The position numbers and the translations under genes are program-made. Below the pieces are notes generated by a model. It saw only the letters and a program-made list of their open reading frames with translations. It was not told where the DNA came from and did not search any database. Below are positions 36,316-44,473 of a stretch of DNA of 61,099 bases, one piece after another (position 1 is the stretch's first letter; each line of letters opens with the position of its first letter). The stretch is from Lachnospiraceae bacterium (GTDB taxonomy: Bacteria; Bacillota; Clostridia; Lachnospirales; Lachnospiraceae). The stretch is taken from positions 1-61,099 of the forward strand of contig CAJTFL010000024.1 of the NCBI GenBank assembly GCA_910575565.1, read 5' to 3'.

Positions 36316-36681
36316 ATGGACAAAAAAATAAACCTTTATTTGGGTAACGGATCCATGGCGGATTATGATGAATTAGATCATATTTTAAAAACAGCAACAT
36401 TTAAGACTGTTAGGATCGAGGACAACTCTAATCCTAATAGAATGGGTATTGATTGGGCTTTGTTGGCTGTTATGCTTCCTGTTGTATATCCTTACATTGT
36501 AGAATTTAGAAAAACCTTGATTTCATATTTTTCATATAAGCAATCACAAAGCAAAGAATTTTCAATCACATTGGAGAACGATGGAAAAAAACTTGAAATG
36601 AGTGTTAAAAATATCGATGTTCCAAGTATTGATGAATTTATGACATTTTTTAATTCAAGTGAATCTGAAGAGGACCTTTAA
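36316..36681 (+). CDS. EACC1-like small membrane-linked component
   Basis: A 121-residue protein: an N-terminal soluble region (INLYLGNGSMADYDELDHIL), one hydrophobic helix (DWALLAVMLPVVYPYIVEF), then a short beta-rich tail (FSITLENDGKKLEMSVKNI). This order resembles the effector-associated constant component EACC1 that accompanies caspase, trypsin or other effectors in predicted prokaryotic conflict systems. The likeness is by pattern only. GAGGTGA precedes ATG 36316; the caspase gene follows after 28 bases. Confidence 0.5.
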   Translation: MDKKINLYLGNGSMADYDELDHILKTATFKTVRIEDNSNPNRMGIDWALLAVMLPVVYPYIVEFRKTLISYFSYKQSQSKEFSITLENDGKKLEMSVKNIDVPSIDEFMTFFNSSESEEDL

Positions 36682-36709
36682 GAATATAATATTTTTGAGG
36701 TGATGAGAT

Positions 36710-38992
36710 ATGGGGAGTCTTTTGCGCCCAATTTTAATGTTTACAGGAAATTATAGTAGCGATTCAAGCCTTAATCGTATAGGAGTAAAAAATACTTTTT
36801 CATTGATGAAACAAGCCTTTTTTACAAGTAATGGATTAAACCTCCAAGAAAAAGATAGTTGTCTTATTGAAGATATGCCATATGTAAAAGCGTATGAAAA
36901 ATTACAAGATTATGTTGAGTCTTTGACAAGTAATGATATTGTACTTTTTTACTTTTGCGGACACGGATTCCCTGATTATAAGAATAATACGGTTATTTTA
37001 TCTACAACTGATACAACAAAAAAAAATAAAGATAGATGTGGTATTAAACATATTGATCTTCTTGAATTGTTAAAAAATAACGGAATCAACAAATATATAG
37101 TGATATTTGATTGTTGTCAAGCTGGTTTCTTATGTGGAATGGGAGATGAATCTATAGATAAATCATTTGATATAAGAAATATTGATAAAAGCATTCAAAA
37201 TGCGGTTTATATTTCATCAACATTAAGAGATGAAGAAACCAATCAGGAAGAAATTGATGGTAAATTCTATATTCCTTTTTCTTATCAATTTGCTAGTTAC
37301 ATATTAAACAGACCTAAAGTAACAGATTTAGAACTTAGTATCCATGAAATATTTGATGCTGTTAATACAAGTTTAAAAGATGATTTAGAATATTCTGCAA
37401 CGTGTATATCTCAGCAAAAAGGAACTCTTTGGGATGAAAAAATATTTGAAATTTATTCACAGAGTAAATCAACGGATACATCTTCTGGATTTTTATTTGG
37501 TACTTATTTCAGTAGTACAGAATTAAAAGTACTATTTGTTAAAGTTGCTATTAAACATCCAATCAGTAAATATGATGATTTTGGAGTACCACTAGGTCTT
37601 TATGTACTCAAGGGCCATATAAGTACATCTGGGTTAAGTATCAAAGTAGATATTTATGATGAACGTCTAGAATTAAGAAAATGTGGAGATGATTTAAGAT
37701 CCAAAGAGATAGTACGTGATAAGTTTAAATCTTTGGTAAAGAGATATGATGTTATTGGAATCAGTATGTGTACTTCCGAAGTCTTCCCAGCTATGGAAAA
37801 ATTCCAAATAGCTAAGAATGCTGGTAAAATAACATTTTGTGGTGGAATTTTTACTTCGTCAAATGAAAAGTATTTGTTATCTTCTGGATTAATCGATTAT
37901 GTGATACCAGGCGTTGGAACAAAACCAACAATAAGTTTATTAGCCCAACTAGCTGTAGACAAAATACAAAATACTCTTGGGAAAACAAATATAAGCATTG
38001 ATGGTGTTGCATCAAAGAATAATATCAATCAATTTGATGGAGTATGGGTACCAACAACACTTCCTGTTTTACGTCGAGCGATGTGGATAGAAATATTAAA
38101 AGAATATGGTCCATATTTAAAAGATGAAAAAACAGGGAAGCCAAGAATGGATGTATATACTGCAAGAGGTTGCTCTAGAAATTGTACTTTTTGTTCTGTT
38201 CAAAAGGAAAGTAGACAAATACAATTACAAAAACCATTAGACTTTGTGATTGATGAAATTAAATATCTTCAATCTCGGGGAATAGAGTATTTTTCCATTA
38301 AAGATGAAGATCTTCTTTCTGACTCTCAAAGACTTTTTGATCTTTTAGAATCAGTAAAAAAAGAGGGGGTATTATTTAAAATTCGAGCTAGATATGATGA
38401 AATGGCTAATCTCAACGCTCCTTTTAAAAGATTACATGAGTTAGGTGTTGATGAAATTCAGTATGGAATTGAATCTCCCGATGTTCATGTGTCAAGAAAT
38501 GTGAAAAAGGGATTTCCTAGAAAACCAATTGAGAAAGAGTTGAAAGAATTTATTCGTAAACATGCAGAATATGGTATAACAGCAAATTGTTCGTTTATTT
38601 TAGGGATCGAAGGTGAAGATGAAAAATATTATGATGATCTCATGAACTTCATAAATAAAATATATGATGAAAAGAGTAAGCCTAAAATATATATCAACTT
38701 TTTAACTCCTCATCCGGTTAACTCTTCATTTCCGACACAAAACTATAATTTAGCCACTAACAATTTGAATTTATTTACTCATAAATATCCTGTTTGCTAT
38801 TCAAAAGGCTCAGATTTCGGCATAAGGAAGAAAATGTTGGAAACTTATGACAATATTGTTTCTTACACAAATAGCCAAAGCTATAATCCTCCACTAAATA
38901 AAATGCCGGAAAATTTAAAAAAATTATTTACAAATGGAAAATCAAAAATTAAACCAGATGTTATACCTCAATATACTGGTAAGGAGGAATAG
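36710..38992 (+). CDS. Caspase / B12-binding / radical SAM fusion protein
   Basis: A 760-residue fusion. Residues 1-245 are a caspase-like (peptidase C14) domain with catalytic H85 (YFCGHGFPDY) and C136 (FDCCQAGF). Residues about 270-425 form a BchE-type cobalamin-binding Rossmann domain (VPLGLYVLKGHI, YDVIGISMCTSEV, FCGGIFTS, IDYVIPGVG). Residues about 480-700 are a radical SAM barrel with the 4Fe-4S site GCSRNCTFCS (C488, C492, C495), DEIQYGIESPD and CSFILGIEGED, and NFLTPHPV. All three active sites look intact. It sits between an EACC1-like gene and a CYTH-like gene. I infer a suicidal or regulatory protease controlled by, or joined to, a SAM/B12-dependent sensor; the substrate is unknown. 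Confidence 0.88.
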   Translation: MGSLLRPILMFTGNYSSDSSLNRIGVKNTFSLMKQAFFTSNGLNLQEKDSCLIEDMPYVKAYEKLQDYVESLTSNDIVLFYFCGHGFPDYKNNTVILSTTDTTKKNKDRCGIKHIDLLELLKNNGINKYIVIFDCCQAGFLCGMGDESIDKSFDIRNIDKSIQNAVYISSTLRDEETNQEEIDGKFYIPFSYQFASYILNRPKVTDLELSIHEIFDAVNTSLKDDLEYSATCISQQKGTLWDEKIFEIYSQSKSTDTSSGFLFGTYFSSTELKVLFVKVAIKHPISKYDDFGVPLGLYVLKGHISTSGLSIKVDIYDERLELRKCGDDLRSKEIVRDKFKSLVKRYDVIGISMCTSEVFPAMEKFQIAKNAGKITFCGGIFTSSNEKYLLSSGLIDYVIPGVGTKPTISLLAQLAVDKIQNTLGKTNISIDGVASKNNINQFDGVWVPTTLPVLRRAMWIEILKEYGPYLKDEKTGKPRMDVYTARGCSRNCTFCSVQKESRQIQLQKPLDFVIDEIKYLQSRGIEYFSIKDEDLLSDSQRLFDLLESVKKEGVLFKIRARYDEMANLNAPFKRLHELGVDEIQYGIESPDVHVSRNVKKGFPRKPIEKELKEFIRKHAEYGITANCSFILGIEGEDEKYYDDLMNFINKIYDEKSKPKIYINFLTPHPVNSSFPTQNYNLATNNLNLFTHKYPVCYSKGSDFGIRKKMLETYDNIVSYTNSQSYNPPLNKMPENLKKLFTNGKSKIKPDVIPQYTGKEE

Positions 38993-38996
38993 TTTT

Positions 38997-39626
38997 GTGA
39001 TAAAAGAAAATGATTTGGAATTTTTAATTGAGTCTAGTAACTTGCCGATTATTGTTGAAAGCATGCGTTCTGATTTTCCAGATCCTCCTCAGGTAATTAT
39101 GCTGGATAGAATAATCAGGCGAACTTTATATAAGGTTCCGAATTTTTCAGAGGGTTCAGCTGAAAAAGTAAGATGGCTTCGAATAATGGACGGTGATATA
39201 GAAAGTGATTTGCAACCCAGATGTACGGTAACATATAAAGATAAAATGAAAAATATGTCAGATGAAGAAAAGTCCGTTTTAAAAGTTGATAATTATGATG
39301 ATGCACTTCATTTGTTTGATTTATTACATTATGAAAAAGTATCATATCAAGAAAATCGCCGTTCGAAGTTCGCTTGTTCATTAGATCAGGTAAAATATAT
39401 CGTTAAATTTGACATCTGGCCAAAGATAGAGGATGTAACATTTGTTTCGGTTTCATTTGCATCTTCTGCCAATGAAAATAGCATGTCAAATTTTATAGAT
39501 TTACTTGGATTAAAGGAATTTAATATTTGCAAAAATCAAAGAGCAGATGTCGACGAAGAATATAAGAAGCGTTTTGGGACTCCAGCAATGTCTATTCCTA
39601 TGCTTACTTTTGATTTTGATTTTTAG
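38997..39626 (+). CDS. Degenerate CYTH-like protein
   Basis: A 209-residue protein with CYTH order: EKVRWLRIMDGD, RCTVTYKDKM, YDDALHLFDLLHYEKVSYQE, and VKFDIWPKIEDVTFVSVSF. Compared with the first CYTH gene it lacks the N-terminal ExExK and the closing acidic pair (VSVSF instead of LEIEG), so it is probably not catalytic and may bind a nucleotide or the partner enzyme. Start is GTG 38997 with AAGGAGGA; spacing of 4 bases from the caspase gene implies coupling. Confidence 0.55.
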   Translation: MIKENDLEFLIESSNLPIIVESMRSDFPDPPQVIMLDRIIRRTLYKVPNFSEGSAEKVRWLRIMDGDIESDLQPRCTVTYKDKMKNMSDEEKSVLKVDNYDDALHLFDLLHYEKVSYQENRRSKFACSLDQVKYIVKFDIWPKIEDVTFVSVSFASSANENSMSNFIDLLGLKEFNICKNQRADVDEEYKKRFGTPAMSIPMLTFDFDF

Positions 39627-39647
39627 CATATAAGTTTAATAAGTATT

Positions 39648-39770
39648 ATGGATAAGTTTAAAAACTTTCTTACAGAAAATTCTTCCGAAAATATTGGAAT
39701 TCAGCAATGTATAGCCCTTTTTAATGCAAAGGCTAAGTTCGGATTAATCATGAATGAATATTACAAATGA
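39648..39770 (+). CDS. Small ORF after the caspase operon
   Basis: A 40-residue ORF (MDKFKNFLTENSSENIGIQQ) with no good ribosome binding site. It might be a fragment of a larger gene or a short regulatory peptide. I cannot identify it. Confidence 0.25.
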   Translation: MDKFKNFLTENSSENIGIQQCIALFNAKAKFGLIMNEYYK

Positions 39771-39835
39771 TTTTCCATCAGCTGTCCGGTAATATGGAAA
39801 TTACTTTTTTGATTTGTTTTGTGCATACTGGATTA

Positions 39836-39991
39836 TAATTTCTATGAGAATATTGGTAAAGGCTGCTATGCACCACAGATACCGCAAGTGAATATTCTTG
39901 TGACAAAGTCTGGACAAGTGGCTCAAAAAGTACTGGTATAATCATAAGCCGGAATACTCAGCAAGGCCTTTACCAATATCTACATAGAAAT
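39836..39991. repeat. Long inverted repeat, MITE-like
   Basis: ATTTCTATG-AGA-ATATTGGTAAAGGC (39838-39863) is repeated inverted as GCCTTTACCAATAT-CTA-CATAGAAAT (39965-39991), with weaker similarity further out (GTGC and CTTTTTT blocks near 39805-39820 and 40007-40016). About 100 bases lie between the arms. It separates the converging caspase and nuclease operons. No gene is visible in 39771-40260. Confidence 0.6.
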
Positions 39992-40260
39992 GCAAAAGTG
40001 GTCAAGCACAAAAAAGACGATTTCCCAGTACCAGAATTCTTATTACTATTGACTGTGACAAGCCAGAAACATGGCACTGGAATATACTTCACTTATCGGG
40101 AAGTTAAGTGTTTTCGATAGATGAGATGTTCTTCAGGCATCTTCCATGATTCTTTTTTTATATGTAAATACATGACACGGAACTAGGGATTAAGCAAAGA
40201 CTGAAATGCAGGAGTTACCATCCAGTTCTTGATATCTTAATGGAATGCTCCTTTTAAAAA

Positions 40261-41868
40261 TCACTTAACTGTTATTAACATATCCGTTGCGGCATCCAAA
40301 AATCGTGACATATATTCCGTAGATAGCATTTTATTTGTAACATGTGGGCTAAAATCAATATTATGTATACCTTCGCAATTTGCGTATTTATTATTTTCCT
40401 CATTTTTTAAAGTAGTAGTAAATATAATTTGATTAGAGATTTTTTCAAACATTTGCAATGCTCTTTTTTCTCGATCAGAAGATAAATCTTCTGCTCTAAA
40501 CGAATCAACAATTATTGGATAATCATGTCGAAGTATTTTTACAAATGCATACATCCGAGCCAAATGGAATTCAGTAGCCTCACTTCCTGAATATATTTTA
40601 TCTTTAGGTGTAAAAATATCATCATATTCAGCTACACTTGCCATATCAACAAATTTATAAAATTCATTCATTTCCTTAATTATACCAGTCAGCAAATCTT
40701 CGCACTTTTTTGACACATCTTCAGAAATTGTTTCTTTCATTTCTAGCTGTTCACTTAGTTCTTGAAGTTCTGCATCAATTTCACTTATCCTCTGATCGGC
40801 ATCCCTTGCATCCTCCATCTCCTGACGTACTACCAATAGTGCTTCCAACGGAATATCTTTAGTGTTTAAGCATGAATCAAACTCTTTTTGGCAAGAATTT
40901 ATCTCACTTGTTAATCTAACAATTTCCTCGTTATATATATCAACTTTCTCTTGGATAGATTCTAATATCTGTTTTCGCATTGTTGTTGTTGAAATATCAA
41001 AAGAAAATTCTGAATCAGCACTCTCATATGCAATATGGTTTGAGCCACAATCCAAACAGGTAATCTGCCCCGTTTTCATAGTTCTATTTAATGAACGAAG
41101 TTCTTTTAGTGCCATTTCATTTTTAGCACGCCTCGAAACAGCATTTGCCCTTTCTTTTTTTAATGAAAGTAACTTTTCTTTTATATGCTCTGCTTCTTTT
41201 AAAATATTTTCAAGTGCTATTTTATCATTTGTAGCACTTAGATATTCAAACGCAGCATTATGTTTATATAATATTTTATTTTCCTTTAATAAAGTACCTT
41301 TTTCTGTTTTCAATTCACGAATTTTCTTTTTAACTGTTTCCACATCGTTAATAGCAGCATTGCTATCTCCTATGCCGCCTATAGCATATAAAAGGGCATA
41401 AAAGTCCTCTTTTTTATACCACCCTCTATTTACAATATTAGATGTAGTTTTTTTATCCTGCCCAACAAAAAATACCTGTACTAGTAATTCAGGATCTACA
41501 ATTCTCCATACATTATCTTTTTTTATTAAGGGTAATGTTTGTATATTTTTATTCCAATACCGTTTAAATTCTGCCGTGTTATCAAAAACGGCATATTCCT
41601 TCCCCTTTTTAACAATAAAATTTTTTGATTTTCTACATATCTTTATTATTTCATTGTTATGTTCAATATATAAAATATGGAAGTAATTTTCATAATCGAA
41701 CGCTGTTGGAAAAACAGGTATATTTCCTAAGCAATATACAATAGATTGAATTACAATAGTCTTTCCTTTATTGTTGTCATCACTGGATATTATATTTAGT
41801 CCAGTTTGAAAATTCTCAAAAGCAAAAGCTTCTTCAGAATTCCCTATGTAAATAGCCTTAATTTTCAT
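40261..41868 (-). CDS. SMC-like ATPase of a nuclease-ATPase pair
   Basis: A 535-residue ABC-type ATPase with head domains at both ends. The N-terminal P-loop (SSDDNNKGKTIVIQSIVYCL) is followed by an about 200-residue coiled coil split by a zinc-hook-like CLDCGSNH, and the C-terminal lobe has an ABC signature (YSGSEATEFHLARMYAF) and Walker B (YPIIVDSFRAEDLSSD). It is similar in layout to LmuB of Lamassu or to ABC-3C ATPases. Its ATG overlaps the nuclease stop (TAATG), so they are co-translated. Confidence 0.75.
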   Translation of the reverse strand: MKIKAIYIGNSEEAFAFENFQTGLNIISSDDNNKGKTIVIQSIVYCLGNIPVFPTAFDYENYFHILYIEHNNEIIKICRKSKNFIVKKGKEYAVFDNTAEFKRYWNKNIQTLPLIKKDNVWRIVDPELLVQVFFVGQDKKTTSNIVNRGWYKKEDFYALLYAIGGIGDSNAAINDVETVKKKIRELKTEKGTLLKENKILYKHNAAFEYLSATNDKIALENILKEAEHIKEKLLSLKKERANAVSRRAKNEMALKELRSLNRTMKTGQITCLDCGSNHIAYESADSEFSFDISTTTMRKQILESIQEKVDIYNEEIVRLTSEINSCQKEFDSCLNTKDIPLEALLVVRQEMEDARDADQRISEIDAELQELSEQLEMKETISEDVSKKCEDLLTGIIKEMNEFYKFVDMASVAEYDDIFTPKDKIYSGSEATEFHLARMYAFVKILRHDYPIIVDSFRAEDLSSDREKRALQMFEKISNQIIFTTTLKNEENNKYANCEGIHNIDFSPHVTNKMLSTEYMSRFLDAATDMLITVK

Positions 41869-42896
41869 TATCCAATCCCATCCTTTATCACCGAGATAAA
41901 ATATTTCAATGAAAGAGTTTCAAAATCAAAGCATCTTTTAATTATATTTTTATCCAGATTTCGATAAATCTCATTAACATTATCCTGCGGATTTGCAATA
42001 ACTGTATTATATATATTCTCAAAAAGTTTCCAAAAGTCTTCCTGACAGTTACTATTGAATAAAGCTCTGGATAAATCAAGTTGACAATCTTCCAACATGT
42101 TTTTCCTTTTTTCTTCAGGAAACTGAGCATATATACCGAAAAAGGATGGTGGAATTCGTGAACCAATAACATTTTGATTCAAAACTCTATTTAAAACTAA
42201 TAGTCGAATTTCTGTTGTTGTTAAATGCCTTCCATAATTTAACGCTTCATCAGGCGCCTCTATTGTTATCCCTTCCACAACACCGATATTTTTTTTGCCC
42301 GCCTGCACATCTCTTATTTCATTAAAAATTGCAACTAGTGTATCTTCCTCTGGTATAATAGAAGGATTGATTTTTATTATTTTCTTTACATAATCCGCTT
42401 TACTTTGGTCATCTATTACAAAGTAAACTTCTGATAGAAATTTATCTATTTTCTCATCTGTAATATCTTCATCTGATATATATGTTTTCTTTTTGCATTC
42501 ATCCTTCAAACCACTTTTCAATTTTCCGAGTGCCTTATCATTGATATTAGAAAGCGTAAATCGTGTAAGGCTACTGTCTTTTCGAACAGTATTTGATACA
42601 CCGCCTAAGAAAAGAATATACTTATCAAAATCAAATTCACTAACATAATTCTTATATAGTGTTACTAATTCTGTTCCTATCGCATATGGGGAGGACTGCT
42701 TATCACCTTTTGATTGCAAATCCCAAAGTTTATCAGATATTCTTGACATCCCAGTTAAATCGTTAAAAAAATCTACCACAAAAAAATATATTTCATCGCT
42801 ATCATCTCTGAAATTCATCAAATACAATAAAGCTTTTGTTTCTGTATCGGCAGCCGATGGTCTTAATTTCTCAGACGATTTAACCATATAAGCCAT
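41868..42896 (-). CDS. DUF4297/Cap4-like nuclease of a nuclease-ATPase pair
   Basis: A 342-residue protein starting with RPSAADTETKALLYLMNF, then YFFVVDFFNDLTGMSR, and WDLQSKGDKQSSPYAIGTEL. The D...(Q)SK arrangement and the following YKNYVSEFDFDKYILFLGG strand match the PD-(D/E)XK domain of DUF4297/Cap4-like effectors. In Lamassu-type systems such a nuclease is paired with an SMC ATPase, as here. The C-terminal half is helical and unknown. An AGGAAAA box precedes ATG 42896. Confidence 0.65.
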   Translation of the reverse strand: MAYMVKSSEKLRPSAADTETKALLYLMNFRDDSDEIYFFVVDFFNDLTGMSRISDKLWDLQSKGDKQSSPYAIGTELVTLYKNYVSEFDFDKYILFLGGVSNTVRKDSSLTRFTLSNINDKALGKLKSGLKDECKKKTYISDEDITDEKIDKFLSEVYFVIDDQSKADYVKKIIKINPSIIPEEDTLVAIFNEIRDVQAGKKNIGVVEGITIEAPDEALNYGRHLTTTEIRLLVLNRVLNQNVIGSRIPPSFFGIYAQFPEEKRKNMLEDCQLDLSRALFNSNCQEDFWKLFENIYNTVIANPQDNVNEIYRNLDKNIIKRCFDFETLSLKYFISVIKDGIG

Positions 42897-43051
42897 AGCT
42901 GTTTTCCTCCAAATTAGTATTTTTGCAACATTAACCCACTATATATCTATATATTACCACTGATGGCCATTTATTTCTACATGAAACTATCCTGTTTTTC
43001 TTATAATTTACCATAATTTACAATATCCGATTACTTAATATATCTGGCACG

Positions 43052-43083
43052 AAATTGGCACAATTCCGCACAAAATTGGCACA
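43052..43083 (+). promoter_or_regulatory. Direct repeats 21 bp apart upstream of transfer operon
   Basis: AAATTGGCACA occurs at 43052-43062 and 43073-43083, exactly two helical turns apart, and a related TGGCAC precedes them at 43045. Same-face repeats in the leader of the transfer operon suggest a regulator site. The rest of 42897-43160 is AT-rich with no gene. Confidence 0.4.
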
Positions 43084-43165
43084 GTTCTGCTCTTTCCCCG
43101 TAAAAAGGGATATGTTACACTAAATATGCTTAAAACTGCACCCAAAAGCAATCCGGGCTGGCATG

Positions 43166-43192
43166 GCACCTTTCCAGAGAGGTGCTTTTTTT
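43166..43192 (+). terminator. Rho-independent terminator before transfer operon
   Basis: GCACCT and AGGTGC form a 6-bp stem with an 8-base loop, followed by TTTTTTT. It could stop read-through from the left, or act as an attenuator, since the repeats at 43052 lie just ahead. Confidence 0.65.
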
Positions 43193-43316
43193 GCGCCTCT
43201 TACCGTATAATCCGGCTTTTCCCCGCCTGCCAGTCCAAAGAAAGAAGACCGTGCCCGTCTCTGTGGCATGTTCTTTTCTTTCCACAACCAAATCTTATTT
43301 AAAGGAGGTCCACAAA

Positions 43317-43709
43317 TTGAGACTGAAAAACAAACTGCAGACGCCTGCCCCGGCAGGTAAGAAGCCCCGCCGCAGGTTCTCCCCTACAAAGGCAGCCTAC
43401 TATGCCTTCCTGGGCTTTATGATGTTCTTAATGACGACCCAGCCGGTCTATGCCACCGATGTGTGGACGAAAGCCACGGAGATCATGAAGGACGTCTATA
43501 ACCAGATCGTACTGATCTCCACTGTGGCCGCTATCGTCACCGCTTCGGTAGCCCTGCTGATGATGAACTTCTCCCGCTCCGGCCGCACGGTGGACGAAAG
43601 CCGCGCATGGCTGAAGCGCATCTGCATCACCTGGGCGATCTTAAACGGCCTGGGGTTCATCATGGCCTACATCACCCCGTTCTTTGCGGATGGCAAGTGG
43701 AGTGGCTGA
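43317..43709 (+). CDS. Pilin-like small transfer protein (Maff2-type)
   Basis: A 130-residue protein with a basic start (MRLKNKLQTPAPAGKKPRRR), a signal-like hydrophobic segment ending in TQPVYA, then two membrane helices (IVLISTVAAIVTASVALLMM and ITWAILNGLGFIMAYITPFF). This is the pattern of VirB2-like or Maff2 proteins at the head of clostridial transfer operons. AAAGGAGG before TTG 43317 decides the start. Confidence 0.65.
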   Translation: MRLKNKLQTPAPAGKKPRRRFSPTKAAYYAFLGFMMFLMTTQPVYATDVWTKATEIMKDVYNQIVLISTVAAIVTASVALLMMNFSRSGRTVDESRAWLKRICITWAILNGLGFIMAYITPFFADGKWSG

Positions 43710-43731
43710 TGCCGGAAAGGAGTGATCATTT

Positions 43732-44442
43732 ATGGGTATTTTAGACGGCATTGTGGAGTGGATCGCCGAACAGGTAATGAACGGCCTTGACCTTATAACC
43801 ACCTCGATCCTGGGGGCGCTGGGCTGTGACATGACCGTGTTCCTCCGATACTTCCCCGCCGCCGAGACCATGTATAAGGTCTTTGTGGCTCTGGCTATCG
43901 GCATCATCCTCTTAAACTGGGTATGGCAGCTGTTCAAAAACTTCGGCCTGGGGGCCGGCATTGAGGCGGAGGACCCGGTGCGCCTGAGCATCCGTTCTGT
44001 CCTTTTCATCCTGCTGGCCTATTTCTCGGACGGGATCGTGGATACTGTCTTGAAGATCGGTGGAACCCCCTACCACTGGATCATGGATTCCGACCTGCCC
44101 GCTTTAAGTTTCGCTGATTTTAATTCGGTGATGTTGGCTATCATCGGTGTCTGCGCCAACGGTGCGGTGGCTCTCATCGCGCTGATCGTTTTGCTGGTAC
44201 TGGCATGGAACTACCTGAAACTCCTTTTGGAAGCGGCAGAGCGGTATGTCCTCTTAGGGGTTCTGGTCTACACTGCACCTGTGGCCTTTTCCATGGGGGC
44301 ATCCCAGTCCACCGGGGGCATTTTTAAATCCTGGTGCCGGATGTTCGGCGGGCAGGTGTTCCTCCTGCTTATGAATGCCTGGTGCCTGCGCCTGTTCACA
44401 TCCATGGTCGGGGCTTTCATAGCAAACCCGCTGTCGTTGTGA
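43732..44442 (+). CDS. TrbL/VirB6-like channel protein
   Basis: A 236-residue polytopic membrane protein with about six helices and the family's LLEAAERYVLLGVLVYTAPVAF segment near the C-terminus. It belongs to the TrbL/VirB6 group that forms the inner-membrane channel of the secretion machine. It lies 22 bases after the pilin-like gene with AAAGGAG upstream. Confidence 0.75.
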   Translation: MGILDGIVEWIAEQVMNGLDLITTSILGALGCDMTVFLRYFPAAETMYKVFVALAIGIILLNWVWQLFKNFGLGAGIEAEDPVRLSIRSVLFILLAYFSDGIVDTVLKIGGTPYHWIMDSDLPALSFADFNSVMLAIIGVCANGAVALIALIVLLVLAWNYLKLLLEAAERYVLLGVLVYTAPVAFSMGASQSTGGIFKSWCRMFGGQVFLLLMNAWCLRLFTSMVGAFIANPLSL

Positions 44443-44473
44443 GAATACATAGTAGAAAGGAATGGCGATAACC

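Noticed and set aside
35730..38992. Reading the CYTH-caspase operon as a known CBASS or type III CRISPR-caspase system
   Set aside because: There is no CD-NTase, Cas10, or gRAMP gene in the window, no CRISPR array, and the sensor part is radical SAM/B12.
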